Shown piece after piece: positions 23,999 to 35,141 of a stretch of 64,000 bases of DNA (position 1 is its first letter; the number at the start of each line of letters is the position of its first letter). Made by a program: the position numbers and the translations under genes. The stretch lies in assembly GCF_033118175.1 (NCBI RefSeq), contig NW_026870888.1, positions 620,001-684,000 on the forward strand. Direction: 5' to 3'. The stretch comes from Dama dama (taxonomy: Eukaryota; Chordata; Mammalia; Artiodactyla; Cervidae). The notes under the pieces were generated by a model that ran no database searches, had not been told where the DNA came from, and saw only the letters and a list, made by a program, of their open reading frames with translations.

Positions 23999-24794
23999 TG
24001 TCTCATGTCTAGAGGGATCCTGAGGTCACTGGAGCAACACGAAAGTTCTCCGTGGACCCCAAATCAACTCGAGATGAGAGCTTAGTCCCTGGCTTCAACT
24101 CAAGAGGAATACCAACTTTCCACAAGCACCTCAAGAGGAGGCTTCTCTCAGCTACAGGTATGTGAGAGGGACCCTGAGTTTGAGGCCTCAAGTGGAATGG
24201 ACACCGAGATGCTCTGACTCGAAGTAAGGCCGGATATCCCTGCAGTGAATTGAATGCAGGCTCGTCTTGCATCTCCCAAGACGAAGGGATGTCTGAATCC
24301 GCTGTGGAGACCACCGAGAAAGACCTAGTCCTCCGCCTAAACGCGAGCGGATGCCTCACATCCTTTGAAAACTCGAGAGGTCCGCGGAGATCAATGCTTC
24401 CAAAGGAGACGATGCCTGACTCCTCTTGAAAATGGATAGGAGTCCCAGGATCCCTGTGGCACGTGGAAAGGGACGCTGGGTCTCCCGCCTCACGTGGAGA
24501 CGCGTCCCAATTGCCATGCCAAGACTCGAGGAGAATCCCGAGGTGTCCCTCGCACCTAGGCAGGAGTCCTGACGTCGCTGAACAAAAACGTGTCTGGAAG
24601 GGCCCTCCCCGTCGTAACTCGAGAATATACCCCAGGTTCCGGCCGCAACTCGAGAAAAACCATGAGACTTCCCCCTCGCCGCGAGATGAGGCCCAATTCC
24701 CCTGCACTGCGTGCACAGCAATTCCGTGTTCCACATGAAACGTGAAAGGAGCCTTGATTTCCTTCATGGCACTCCAGAGAAAACCCAAGTTCAC
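23999..24794. repeat. Representative 796-bp monomer (m31)
   Basis: This near-consensus copy has the modal length. It contains five CTCGAG sites, at 24068, 24372, 24525, 24618 and 24649. The last three are spaced 93 and 31 bp, so they sit at equivalent positions of the 31-bp units. It also has an EcoRV plus PstI pair near 24235-24245, a SacII site near 24382, two BamHI sites, and two CACGTG hexamers 31 bp apart (24460 and 24491). The right half shows the subrepeats best; the left half is more diverged or shifted in phase. Nothing gene-like is visible apart from the open frames common to all monomers. Confidence 0.85.
24408..24686 (-). repeat. Nine in-phase 31-bp subrepeats inside one monomer
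   Basis: Read on the minus strand, nine successive units of exactly 31 bp run from 24686 down to 24408, with unit boundaries at 24656, 24625, 24594, 24563, 24532, 24501, 24470, 24439 and 24408. Their first bases resemble one another: TCTCGCGG, TCTCGAGTTG, TCTCGAGTTA, ACACG, TGCCTAGGTG, CCTCGAGTC, TCTCCACGTG, TTTCCACGTG, TATCCATTTT. Ends often resemble GGGACTCC or GGGTCCC. Beyond 24408 the phase slips by about 2 bp but CTCGAG-headed units can still be picked out (24372). The 31-bp unit is the known ancestral element of ruminant satellite I. The same block exists in every other monomer. Confidence 0.85.
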
Positions 24795-26440
24795 TGTCTC
24801 AAGTCTAGAGGGATCCTGAGGTCACTGGAGCAACACGAAAGGGCTCCGTATAGCCCAAATCAACTCGAGATGAGAGCTTAGTCCCTAGCTTCGACTCATG
24901 AGGAATACCAACTTTCCACAACCACCTCAAGAGGAGGCTTCTCTCAGCTACAGGTATGTGAGTGGGACCCTGAGTTTGTGGCCTCAAGTGGAATGGACAC
25001 CGAGATGCTCTGACTCGAGGTAAGGCCGGATATCCCTGCAGTGAATTGAATGCAGGCTCGTCTTGCATCTCCCAAGACGAAGGGATGTCTGAATCCGCTG
25101 TGGAGACCACAGAGAAAGACCGGGTTCTCTGCCTCAACGCGACCGGAGGTCTCACATCCTTTGAAAACTCGAGATGTCCGCGGAGATCAATGCTTCCAAA
25201 GGAGACGATGCCTGACTCCTCTTGAAAATGGATAGGAGTCCCAGGATCCCTGTGGCACGTGGAAAGGGACCCTGGGTCTCCCGCCTCACGTGGAGACGCG
25301 TCCCAATTGCCATGCCAAGACTCGAGGAGAATCCCGAGGTGTCCCCACGCACCTAGGCAGGAGTCCTGACGTCGCTGAACAATCACGTGTCTGGAAGGGC
25401 CCTCCCCGTCGTAACACGAGAATATACCCCAGGTTCCGGCCGCAACTCGAGAAAAACCATGAGACTTCCCCCTCGCCGCGAGATGACGCCCGATTCCCCT
25501 GCACTGCATGCAGAGCAATTCCGTTTTTCACATGAAACGTGAAAGGAGCCTTGATTTCCTTGATGGCACTCCAGTGAAAACCCAAGATCACTGTCTCAAG
25601 TCTAGAGGGATCCTGAGGTCACTGGAGCAACACGAAATGGCTCCGTGGACACCAAGTCAACTCGAGATGAGAGCTTAGTCCTTGGCTTCGACTCAAGAGG
25701 AACACCAAATTTCCACAAGCACCTCAAGAGGAGGCTTCTCTCAACTACAGGTATGTGAGAGGGACCCTGAGTTTGTTGCCTCAAGTGGAATGGACACCGA
25801 GATGCTCTGACTCGAACTAAGGATGGATATCCCTGCAGTGAATTGAATGCAGGTTCGTCTTGCATCTCCCAAGACGAAGGGATGTCTGAATACCCTGGGA
25901 AGACCACAGAGAAAGACCTAGTCCTCCGCTTCTTCGGGACCGGAGGCCTCACATCCTTTGAAAACTCGAGAGGTCCGCGGAGATCAATGCTTCCAAAGGA
26001 GACGATGCCTGATTCCTCTTGAAAATGGATAATAGTCCCAGGATCCCTGTGGCACGTGGAAAGGGACCCTGGGTCCCCCGCCTCACGTACAGACGCGTCC
26101 CAATTGCCATGCCAAGACTCGAGGAGAATCCCGAGGTGTCCCTCGCACATAGGCAGGAGTCCTGACGTCGCTGAACAAACACGTGTCTGGAAGGGCCCTC
26201 CCCGTCGTACCTCGAGAATATACCCCATGTTCCGGCCGCAACTCGAGAAAAACCATGAGATTTCACCCTGGCCGCGAGTTGAGGCCCGATTCCCCTGCAC
26301 TGCATGCAGAGCAATTTCGTGTTCCACATCAAACGTGAAAGGAGCCTTGATTTCCTTAATGGCACTCCAGAGAAAACCCAAGATCATTGTCTCAAGTCTA
26401 GAGGGATCCTGAGGTCACTGGAGCAACACGAAAGGGATCC

Positions 26441-29400
26441 GTGGACCCCAACTCAACTCGAGATGCGAGCTTCGTCCCTGGCTTCGACTCAAGAGGAATA
26501 CCAACTTTCCACAAGCACCTCAAGAGGAGGCTTCTCTCAGCTACAGGTATGTGAGAGGGACCCTGAGTTTGTGTCCTCAAGTGGAAAGGACACCGAGATG
26601 CTCTGACTCGAAGGAAGGCCGGATATCCCTGCAGTGAATTGAATGCAGGCTCGTCTTGCATCTCCCACGACAAAGGGATGTCTGAATCCCCTGTGGAGGC
26701 CAAGAGAAAGACCTAGTTCTCCGCCTCATTGCGACCGGAGGCCTCACGTCCTTTGAAAACTCGAGAGGTCCGCGGAGATCAATGCTTCCAAAGGAGACGA
26801 TGACTGACTCCTCTTGAAAATGGATAGGAGTCCCAGGATCCCTGTGGCACGTGGAAAGGGACCCTGGGTCTCCCGCCTCACGTGGAGACGCGTCCCAATG
26901 GCCATGCCAAGACTCGAGGAGAATACCGAGGTGTCCCTTGCAACCAGGCAGGAGTCCTGACGTCGCTGAATAAACACGTGTCTGGAAGGGCCCTCCCCGT
27001 CGTAACTCGAGAATATACCCCAGGTTCCGGCTGCAGCTGGAGAAAAACCATGAGACTTCCCCCTCGCCGCGAGATGAGACCCGATTCCCCTGCACTTCGT
27101 GCAGAGCAATTCCGTGTTCCACATCAAACATGAAAGGAGCCTTGATTTCCTTGATGGCACTCCAGAGAACACCCAAGATCAATGTCTCATGTCTAGAGGG
27201 ATACTGAGGTTACTGTAGCAACACGAAACGGCTCCGTGGACCCCAAATCAACTCGAGATGCGAGCTTCGTCCCTGGCTTCGACTCAAGAGGAATACCCAC
27301 TTTCCACAAGCACCTCAAGAGGAGGCTTCTCTCAGCTACAGGTATGTGAGAGGGACCCTGAGTTTGTGGCCTCAAGTGGAATGGACACCGAGATGCTCTG
27401 ACTCGAAGGAAGGCCGGATATCCCTGCAGTGAATTGAATGCAGGCCTCTTTTGCATCTCCCACGACGAAGGGATGTCTGAATCCAATTTGGAGACCAAGG
27501 AGAAAGACCTAGTTCTCCGCCTCATCGCGATCGGAGGCCTCACGTCCTTTGAAAACTCGAGAGGTCCGCGGAGATCAATGCTTCCAAAGGAGACGATGCC
27601 TGACTCCTCTTGAAAATGGATAGGAGTCCCAGGATCCCTGTGGCACGTGGAAAGGGACCCTGGGTCTCCCGCCTCACGTGGAGACGCGTCCCAATGGCCA
27701 TGCCAAGACTCGAGGAGAATCTCGAGGTGTCCCTCGCACCTAGGCAGGAGTCCTGACGTCGCTGAACAAACACGTGTCTGGAAGGGCCCTCCCCGTCGTA
27801 ACTCGGGAATATACCCTAGGTTCCAGCCGCAACTCGAGAAAAACCATGAGACTTCCCCCTCGCCGCAAGATGAGGCCCGATTCCCCTGCACTGCGTGCAG
27901 AGCAATTCCGTGTTCCAAATCAAACATGAAAGGAGCCTTGATTTCCTTGATGGCACTCCAGAGAACACCCAAGATCACTGTCTCATGTCTAGAGGGATAC
28001 TGAGGTCACTGTAGCAACAAGAAAGGGCTCCGTGGACCCCAAATCAACTCGAGATGTGAGCTTCGTCCCTGGCTTCGACTCAAGAGGAATACCCACTTTC
28101 CACAAGCACCTCAAGAGGAGGCTTCTCTCAGCTACAGGTATGTGAGAGGGACCCTGAGTTTGTGGCCTCAAGTGGAATGGACACCGAGATGCTCTGACTC
28201 GAAAAAAGGCCGGATATCCCTGCAGTGAATTGAATGCAGGCCTCTTTTGCATCTCCCACGACGAATGGATGTCTGAATCCCCTGTGGAGACCACAGAGAA
28301 AGACCTAGTTCTCCGCCTCAACGCGATCGGAGGCCTCACGTCCTTTGAATACTCGAGAGGTCCGCAGAGATCAATGCTTCCAAAGGAGACGATGCCTGAC
28401 TCCTCTTGAAAATGGATAGGAGTCCCAGGATCCCTGTGGCACGTGGAAAGCGAACATGGGTCTCCCGCCTCACGTGGAGACGCGTCCCAATGGCCATGCC
28501 AAGACTCGAGGAGAATCCCGAGTTGCCCCTCGCACCTAGGCAGGAGTCCTGACGTCGCTGAACAAACACGTGTCTGGAAGGGCCCTTCCGGTCGTAACTC
28601 GTGAGTGTACCCCAGGTTCCGGCCGCAACTCGAGAAAAACCATGAAACTTCCCCCTCGCCGCGAGATGAGGCCCGATTCCCCTGCACTGCGTGCAGAGCA
28701 ACTCCGTGTTCCAAATCAAACGTGAAATGAGACTTGATTCCCTTGATGGCACTCCAGAGAACACCCAAGATCACTGTCTCAAGTCTAGAGGGATCCTGAG
28801 GTCACTGTAGCAACACGAAAGGGCTCCGTGGACCCCAAATCAACTCGAGATGAGAGCTTCGTCCCTGGCTTCGACTCAAGAGGAATACCCACTTTCCACA
28901 AGCACCTCAAGAGGAGGCTTCTCTCAGCTACAGGTATGTGAGAGGGACCCTGAGTTTGTGGCCTCAAGTGGAAAGGACACCGAGATGCTCTGACTCGAAG
29001 GAAGGCCGGGTATCCCTGCAGTGAATTGAATGCAGGCTCGTCTTGCATCTCCCACAACAAAGGGATGTCTGAATCCCCTGTGGAGACCAAGGAGAAAGAC
29101 CTAGTTCTCCGCCTCATGGCGACCGGAGGCCTCACGTCCTTTGAAAACTCGAGAGGTCCGCGGAGATCAATGCTTCCAAAGGAGACGATGCCTGACTCCT
29201 CTTGAAAATGGATAGGAGTCCCAGGATCCCTGTGGCATGTGGAAAGGGACCATGGGTCTCCCGCCTCACGTGGAGACGCGTCCCAATGGCCATGCCAAGA
29301 CTCGAGGAGAATCCCGAGGTGTCCCTCGCACCCAGGCAGGAGTCCTGACATCGCTGAATAAACACGTGTCTGGAAAGGCCCTTCTGGTCGTAACTCGAGA

Positions 29401-30366
29401 ATGTACCCCAGGTTCCGGCCGCAACTCGAGAAAAACCATGAGACTTCCTCCTCGCTGCGAGATGAGGCCCGATTCCACTGCACTGCGTGCAGAGCAATTC
29501 CGTGTTCCAAATCAAACATGAAAGGAGCCTTGATTTCCTTGATGGCACTCCAGAGAAAACCCAAGATCACTGTCTCAAGTCTAGAGGGATACTGAGGTCA
29601 CTGTAGCAACACGAAAGGGCTCCGTGGACCCCAAATCAACTCGAGATGAGAGCTTCGTCCCTGGCTTCGACTCAAGAGGACTACCAACTTTCCACAAGCA
29701 CCTCAAGAGGAGGCTTCTCTCAGCTACAGGTATGTGAGAGGGACCCTGAGTTTGTGGCCTCAAGTGGAATGGACACCGAGATGCTCTGACTAGAAGGAAG
29801 GCCGGATATCCCTGCAGTGAATTGAATGCAGGCCTCTTTTGCATCTCCCACGACGAAAGGATGTCTGAATCCCCTGTGCAGACCACAGAGAAAGACCTAG
29901 TTCTCTGCCTCATCGCGATCGGAGGCCTCACGTCCTTTGAAAACTCGAGGGGTCTGCGGAGATCAATGCTTCCAAAGCAGACGATACCTGACTCCTCTTG
30001 AAAATGGATAGGAGTCCCAGGATCCCTGTGGCACGTGGAAAGGGACCCTGGGTCTCCCGCCTCACGTGGAGACGCGTCCAAATGGCCATGCCAAGACTCG
30101 AGGAGAATCCCGAGGTGTCCCTCGCACCTAGGCAGGAGTCCTGACGTCGCTGAAGAAACATGTGTCTGGAAGGGCCCTCCCCGACGTAATTCGAGAATAT
30201 ACCCCAGGTTCCGGCCGCAAGTCGAGAAAAACCATGAGACTTCCCCTTCACCGCGAGATGAGGCCCGATTCCCCTGCACTGCGTGCAGAGAAATTCCGTG
30301 TTCCACATCAAACATGAAAGGAGCCTTGATTTCCTTGATGGCACTCCAGAGAACACCCAAGATCAC
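26441..30366. repeat. m34-m38: first domain-M monomers
   Basis: These carry the full domain-M base set. m36 has a distinctive right end (CTCGTGAGTGTACCCC, AAACGTGAAATGAGAC) that recurs in m45, m51, m60 and in part in m59, m62 and m64. m37 has GTGGAAAGGACACC, GGCCGGGTATCC and CATGGCGACC, which recur in m46 and m52. m38 has AAGAAACATGTGTC and CGCAAGTCGAG, which recur in m58. They are the likely nearest relatives of parts of the later higher-order unit. Confidence 0.7.
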
Positions 30367-33300
30367 TGTCTCAAGTCTAGAGGGATCCTGAGGTCACTGT
30401 AGCAACACAAAAGGGCTCCGTGGACCCCAAATCAACTCGAGATGCGAGCTTCGTCCCTGGCTTCGACTCAAGAGGAATACCCACTTTCCACAAGCACCTC
30501 AAGAGGAGGCTTTTCTCAGCTACAGGTATGTGAGAGGGACCCTGAGTTTGTGGCCTCAAGTGGAATGGACACCGAGATGCTCTGACTCGAAGTAAGGCCG
30601 GATATCCCTGCAGTGAATTGAATGCAGGCCTCTTTTGCATCTCCCACGACGAAGGGATGTCTGAATCCCATGTGGAGACCACAGAGAAAGACCTTGTTCT
30701 CTGCCTCATCACGACTGGAGGTCTCCCGTCCGTTGAAAACTCGAGAGGTCCGCGGAGAACAAGGCTTCCAAAGGAGACGATGCCTGACTCCTCTTGAAAA
30801 TGGATAGAAGTCCCAGGATCCCTGTGGCACGTGGAAAGGGACGCTGGGTCTCCCGCCTCACGTGGAGACGCGTCCCAGTGGCCATGCCAAGACTCGAGGA
30901 GAATCCCGAAGTGTCCCTCGCCCCTAGGGAGGAGTCCTGACGTCGCTGAACAAACACGTGTCTGGAAGGGCCCTCCCTGTCGTAACTCGAGAATATACCC
31001 CAGGTTCCGGGCGCAACTCGAGAAAAACCATGAAATTTCCCCCTCGCCGCGAGATGACGCCCGATTCCCCTGCACTGCGTGCAGAGCAACTCCGTGTTCC
31101 ACATCAAACATGAAAGGAGCCTTGATTTCCTTGATGGCACTCCAGAGAACACCCAAGATCACTGTCTCATGTCTAGAGGGATACTGAGGTCACTGTAGCC
31201 ACACGAAAGGGCTCCATGGACCCCAAATCAACTCGAGATGAGAGCTTCGTCCCTGGCTTCGACTCAAGAGGAATACCAACTTTCCACAAGCACCTCAAGA
31301 GGAGGCTTCTCTCAGCTACAGGTATGTGAGAGGGACCCTGAGTTTGTGGCCTCAAGTGGAATGGACACCGAGATGCTCTGACTCGAAGGAAGGCCGGATA
31401 TCCCTGCAGTGAATTGAATGCAGGCTCGTCTTGCATCTCCCACGACGAAGGGATGTCTGAATCCCCTGTGGAGACCAAGGAGAAAGACCTAATTCTCCGC
31501 CTCATCGCGACCGGAGGCCTCACGTCCTTTGAAAACTCGAGAGGTCCGCGGAGATCAATGCTTCCAAAGGAGACGATGCCTGACTCCTCTTGAAAATGGA
31601 TAGGAGTCCCAGGATCCCTGTGGCATGTGGAAAGGGACCCTGGGTCTCCCGCCTCACGTGGAGACGCGTCCCAATGGCCATGCCAAGACTCGAGGAGAAT
31701 CCAGAGGGGTCCCTCGCACCCAGGCAGGAGTCCTGACGTCGCTGAATAAACACGTGTCTGGAAAGGCCCTTCCGGTCGAAACTCGAGAATGTACCCCAGG
31801 TTCCGGCCGCAACTCGAGAAAAAAAATATGACTTCCCCCTCGCCGCGAGATGAGGCCCGGTTCCCCTGCACTGCGTGCAGAGCAATTCCGTGTTCCAAAC
31901 CAAACATGAAAGGAGCCTTGATTTCCTTAATGGCACTCCAGAGAAAACCCAAGATCACTGTCTCAAGTCTAGAGGGATACTGAGGTCACTGTAGCAACCC
32001 GAAATGGCTCCGTGGACCCCAAATCAACTCGAGATGAGAGCTTCATCCCTGGCTTCGACTCAAGAGGAATACCCACTTTCCACAAGCACCTCAAGAGGAG
32101 GCTTCTCTCAGCTACAGGTATGTGAGAGGGACCCTGAGTTTGTGACCTCAAGTGGAATGGACACCGAGATGCACTGACTCGAAGGAAGGCCGGATATCCC
32201 TGCAGTGAATTGAATGCAGGCCTATTTTGCCTCTCCCACGACGAAGGGATGTCTGAATCCCCTGTGGAGACCAAGGAGAAAGACCTAGTTCTCCGCCTCA
32301 TCGCGACCGGAGGCCTCACGTCCTTTGAAAACTCGAGAGGTCCGCGGAGATCAATGCTTCCAAAGGAGACGATGCCTGACTCCTCTTGAATATGGATAGT
32401 AGTCCCAGGATCCCTGTAGCACGTGGAAAGGGACCCTGGGTCTCCCGCCTCAGGTGGAGACGCGTCCCAATGGCCATGCCAAGACTCGAGGCGAATCCCG
32501 AGGGGTCCCTCGCACCCAGGCAGGAGTCCTGACGTAGCTGAATAAACACGTGTCTGGAAAGGCCCTTCCGGTCGAAACTCGAGAATGTACCCCAGGTTCC
32601 GGCCGCAACTCGAGAAAAACAATGAGACTTCCCCCTCGCCGCGAGATGAGGCCCGATTCCCCTGCACTGCGTGCACAGCAATTCCGTGTTCCAAATCAAA
32701 CATGAAAGGAGCCTTGATTTCCTTGATGGCACTCCAGAGAACCCCCAAGATCACTGTCTCAAGTCTAAGGGATACTGAAGTCACTGTAGCAACACGAAAG
32801 GGCTCCGTGGACCCCAAATCAACTCGAGATGCGAGCTTCGTCCCTGGCTTCGACTCAAGAGGAATACCCACTTTCCACAAGCACCTCAAGAGGAGGCTTC
32901 TCTCAGCTACAGGTATGTGAGAGGGACCCTGAGTTTGTGTCCTCAAGTGGAATGGACACCGAGATGCTCTGACTCGAAGGAAGGCCGGATATCCCTGCAG
33001 TGAATTGAATGCAGGCCTCTTTTGCATCTCCCACGACGAAAGGATGTCTGAATCCCATGTGGAGACCACAGAGAAAGACCTTGTTCTCTGCCTCATCACG
33101 ACTGGACGTCTCCCGTCCGTTGAAAACTCGAGAGGTCCGCGGAGAACAAGGCTTCCAAAGGAGACGATACCTGACTCCTCTTGAAAATGGATAGAAGTCC
33201 CAGGATCCCTGTGGCACGTGGAAAGGGACCCTGGGTCTCCCGCCTCACGTGGAGACGCGTCCCAGTGGCCATGCCAAGACTCGAGGAGAATCCCGAAGTG

Positions 33301-35141
33301 TCCCTCGCACCTAGGGAGGAGTCCTGACGTCGCTGAACAAACACGTGTCAGGAAGGGCCCTCCCCGTCGTAACTCGAGAATATACCCCAGGTTCCGGGCG
33401 CAACTCGAGAAAAACCATGAAATTTCCCCCTCGCCGCGAGATGAGGCCCGATTCCCCTGCACTGCGTGCAGAGCAACTCCGTGTTCCACATCAAACATGA
33501 AAGGAGCCTTGATTTCCTTGATGGCACTCCAGAGAACACCCAAGATCACTGTCTCATGTCTAGAGGGATACTGAGGTCACTGTAGCAACACGAAAGGGCT
33601 CCGTGGACCCCAAATCAACTCGAGATGAGAGCTTCGTCCCTGGCTTCGACTCAAGAGGAATACCCACTTTCCACAAGCACCTCAAGAGGAGGCTTCTCTC
33701 AGCTACAGGTATGTGAGAGGGACCCTGAGATTGTGGCCTCAAGTGGAATGGACACCGAGATGCTCTGACTCGAAGGAAGGCCGGATATCCCTGCAGTGAA
33801 TTGAATGCAGGCTCGTCTTGCATCTCCCACGACGAAGGGATGTCTGAATCCCCTGTGGAGACCAAGGAGAAAGACCTAGTTCTCCGCCTCATCGCGACCG
33901 GAGGCCTCACGTCCTTTGAAAACTCGAGAGGTCCGCGGAGATCAATGCTTCCAAAGGAGACGATGCCTGACTCCTCTTGAAAATGGATAGGAGTCCCAGG
34001 ATCCCTGTGGCATGTGGAAAGGGACCCTGGGTCTCCCGCCTCACGTGGAGACGCGTCCCAATGGCCATGCCAAGACTCGAGGAGAATCCAGAGGGGTCCC
34101 TCGCACCCAGGCAGGAGTCCTGACGTCGCTGAATAAACACGTGTCTGGAAAGGCCCTTCCGTTCGAAACTCGAGAATGTACCCCAGGTTCCGGCCGCAAC
34201 TCGAGAAAAACAATATGACTTCCCCCTCGCCGCGAGATGAGGCCCGGTTCCCCTGCACTGCGTGCAGAGCAATTCCGTGTTCCAAATCAAACATGAAAGG
34301 AGCCTTGATTTCCTTGATGGCACTCCAGAGAAAACCCAAGATCACTGTCTCAAGTCTAGAGGGATACTGAGGTCACTGTAGCAACACGAAAGGGCTCCGT
34401 GGACCCCAAATCAACTCGAGATGAGAGCTTCATCCCTGGCTTCGACTCAAGCGGAATACCCACTTTCCACAAGCACCTCAAGAGGAGGCTTTTCTCAGCT
34501 ACAGGTATGTGAGAGGGACCCTGAGTTTGTGGCCTCAAGTGGAATGGACACCGAGATGCTCTGACTCGAAGGAAGGCCGGATATTCCTGCAGTGAACTGA
34601 ATGCAGGCCTCTTTTGCATCTCCCACGACGAAGGGATGTCTGAATCCCCTGTTGAGACCACTGAGAAAGACCTAGTTCTCCGCCTCATCGCGATCGGAGA
34701 CCTCACGTCCTTTGAAAACTCGAGAGGTCCGTGGAGATCAATGCTTCCAAAGGAGATGATGCCTGACTCCCCTTGAAAATGGATAGGAGTCCCAGGATCC
34801 CTGTGGCACGTGGAAAGGGACCGTGGGTCTCCCGCCTCACGTGGAGACGCGTCCCAATGGCCATGCCAAGACTCGAGGAGAATCCCGAGGTGTCCCTCGC
34901 ACCTAGGCAGGAGTCCTGACGTCACTGAACAAACACGTGTCTGGAAGGGCCCTCCCCGTCGTAACTCGAGAATATACCCCAGGTTCCGGCCACAACTCAA
35001 GAAAAACCATGAGACTTCCCCCTCGCCGCGAGATGAGGCCCGATTCGCCTGCACTGCGTGCAGAGCAATTCCGTGTTCCACATCAAACATGAAAGGAGCC
35101 TTGATTTCCTTGATGGCACTCCAGAGAACACCCAAGATCAC
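30367..35141. repeat. m39-m44: precursor-like block, trimer lag 2387 bp
   Basis: m39 resembles m42 (CTTGTTCTCTGCC, CATCACGACTGG, CCCGTCCGTTG, GCACCTAGGGAGG-type end, TTCCGGGCGCAAC) and m40 resembles m43 (AATCCAGAGGGGTCC, ACAATATGAC or AAAATATGAC, GAGGCCCGGTTCC), both three monomers apart. m41-m43 correspond to m47-m49 and m53-m55. Compared with those later copies m41-m43 differ at a handful of bases, for instance CTCAGGTGG in m41 and TGTCAGGAAGG in m42, so this block is related to the 4775-bp unit but not part of its identical pair. Confidence 0.7.
31969..33549 (-). other. 526-codon fused open frame, not a gene (also at 36744-38324 and 41519-43099)
   Basis: The usual minus-strand 261-codon frame normally stops at a TAG within TCTAGAGGG at the monomer junction. 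At 32761-32770 the sequence reads AAGTCTAAGG: one base is missing. This removes the stop and also makes that monomer spacing 795 bp, 265 codons exactly, so the next monomer is read in the same frame. The same deletion is at 37539-37546 and 42314-42321, giving fused frames of the same length. The frame starts at a GTG, not an ATG, and two other reading frames are open over the same bases. I read it as a chance product of one deletion copied by array turnover. Confidence 0.8.

Larger units (their letters stand above)
1..26440. repeat. Domain L: 'CAATTG-type' monomers (m0-m33)
   Basis: Monomers here usually carry CCCAATTGCCATGCC, CTCACATCCTTTG, CTCCCAAGACGAAGG, AAGTAAGGCCGG, GCTTAGTCCC and CACTGGAGCAAC, and keep AAACGTGAAAGG near the right end. 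Diversity is high and several local higher-order patterns overlap (described separately). m12 is the exception, carrying bases typical of domain M. The right limit is set where GCTTCGTCCC replaces GCTTAGTCCC near 26460. Confidence 0.75.
23203..26440. repeat. m30-m33 and start of m34: ordinary domain-L monomers before the switch
   Basis: These copies show no strong pairwise higher-order match that I could find. m30 has TGTAAATGGATGGGAG near 23632 and CGTACCAATTGCAATGC near 23707. m31 is near consensus. m32 is one base longer (797 bp; CCCCACGCACC near 25344). m33 has several private changes (GGGTCCCCCGCC, CCTGGCCGCGAGTTG). Domain M begins just downstream. Confidence 0.65.

Noticed and set aside
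24408..24686. CRISPR array suggested by regular 31-bp spacing
   Set aside because: The units are contiguous and diverged, with no constant repeat separated by unique spacers, and no cas genes are present.
24463..24738. Plus-strand open frames of about 118 codons and the second minus-strand frames of about 138 codons as small genes
   Set aside because: They are shadows over the same stop-poor 31-bp-derived sequence and vary with every indel. No promoter, splice structure or conserved start supports them.
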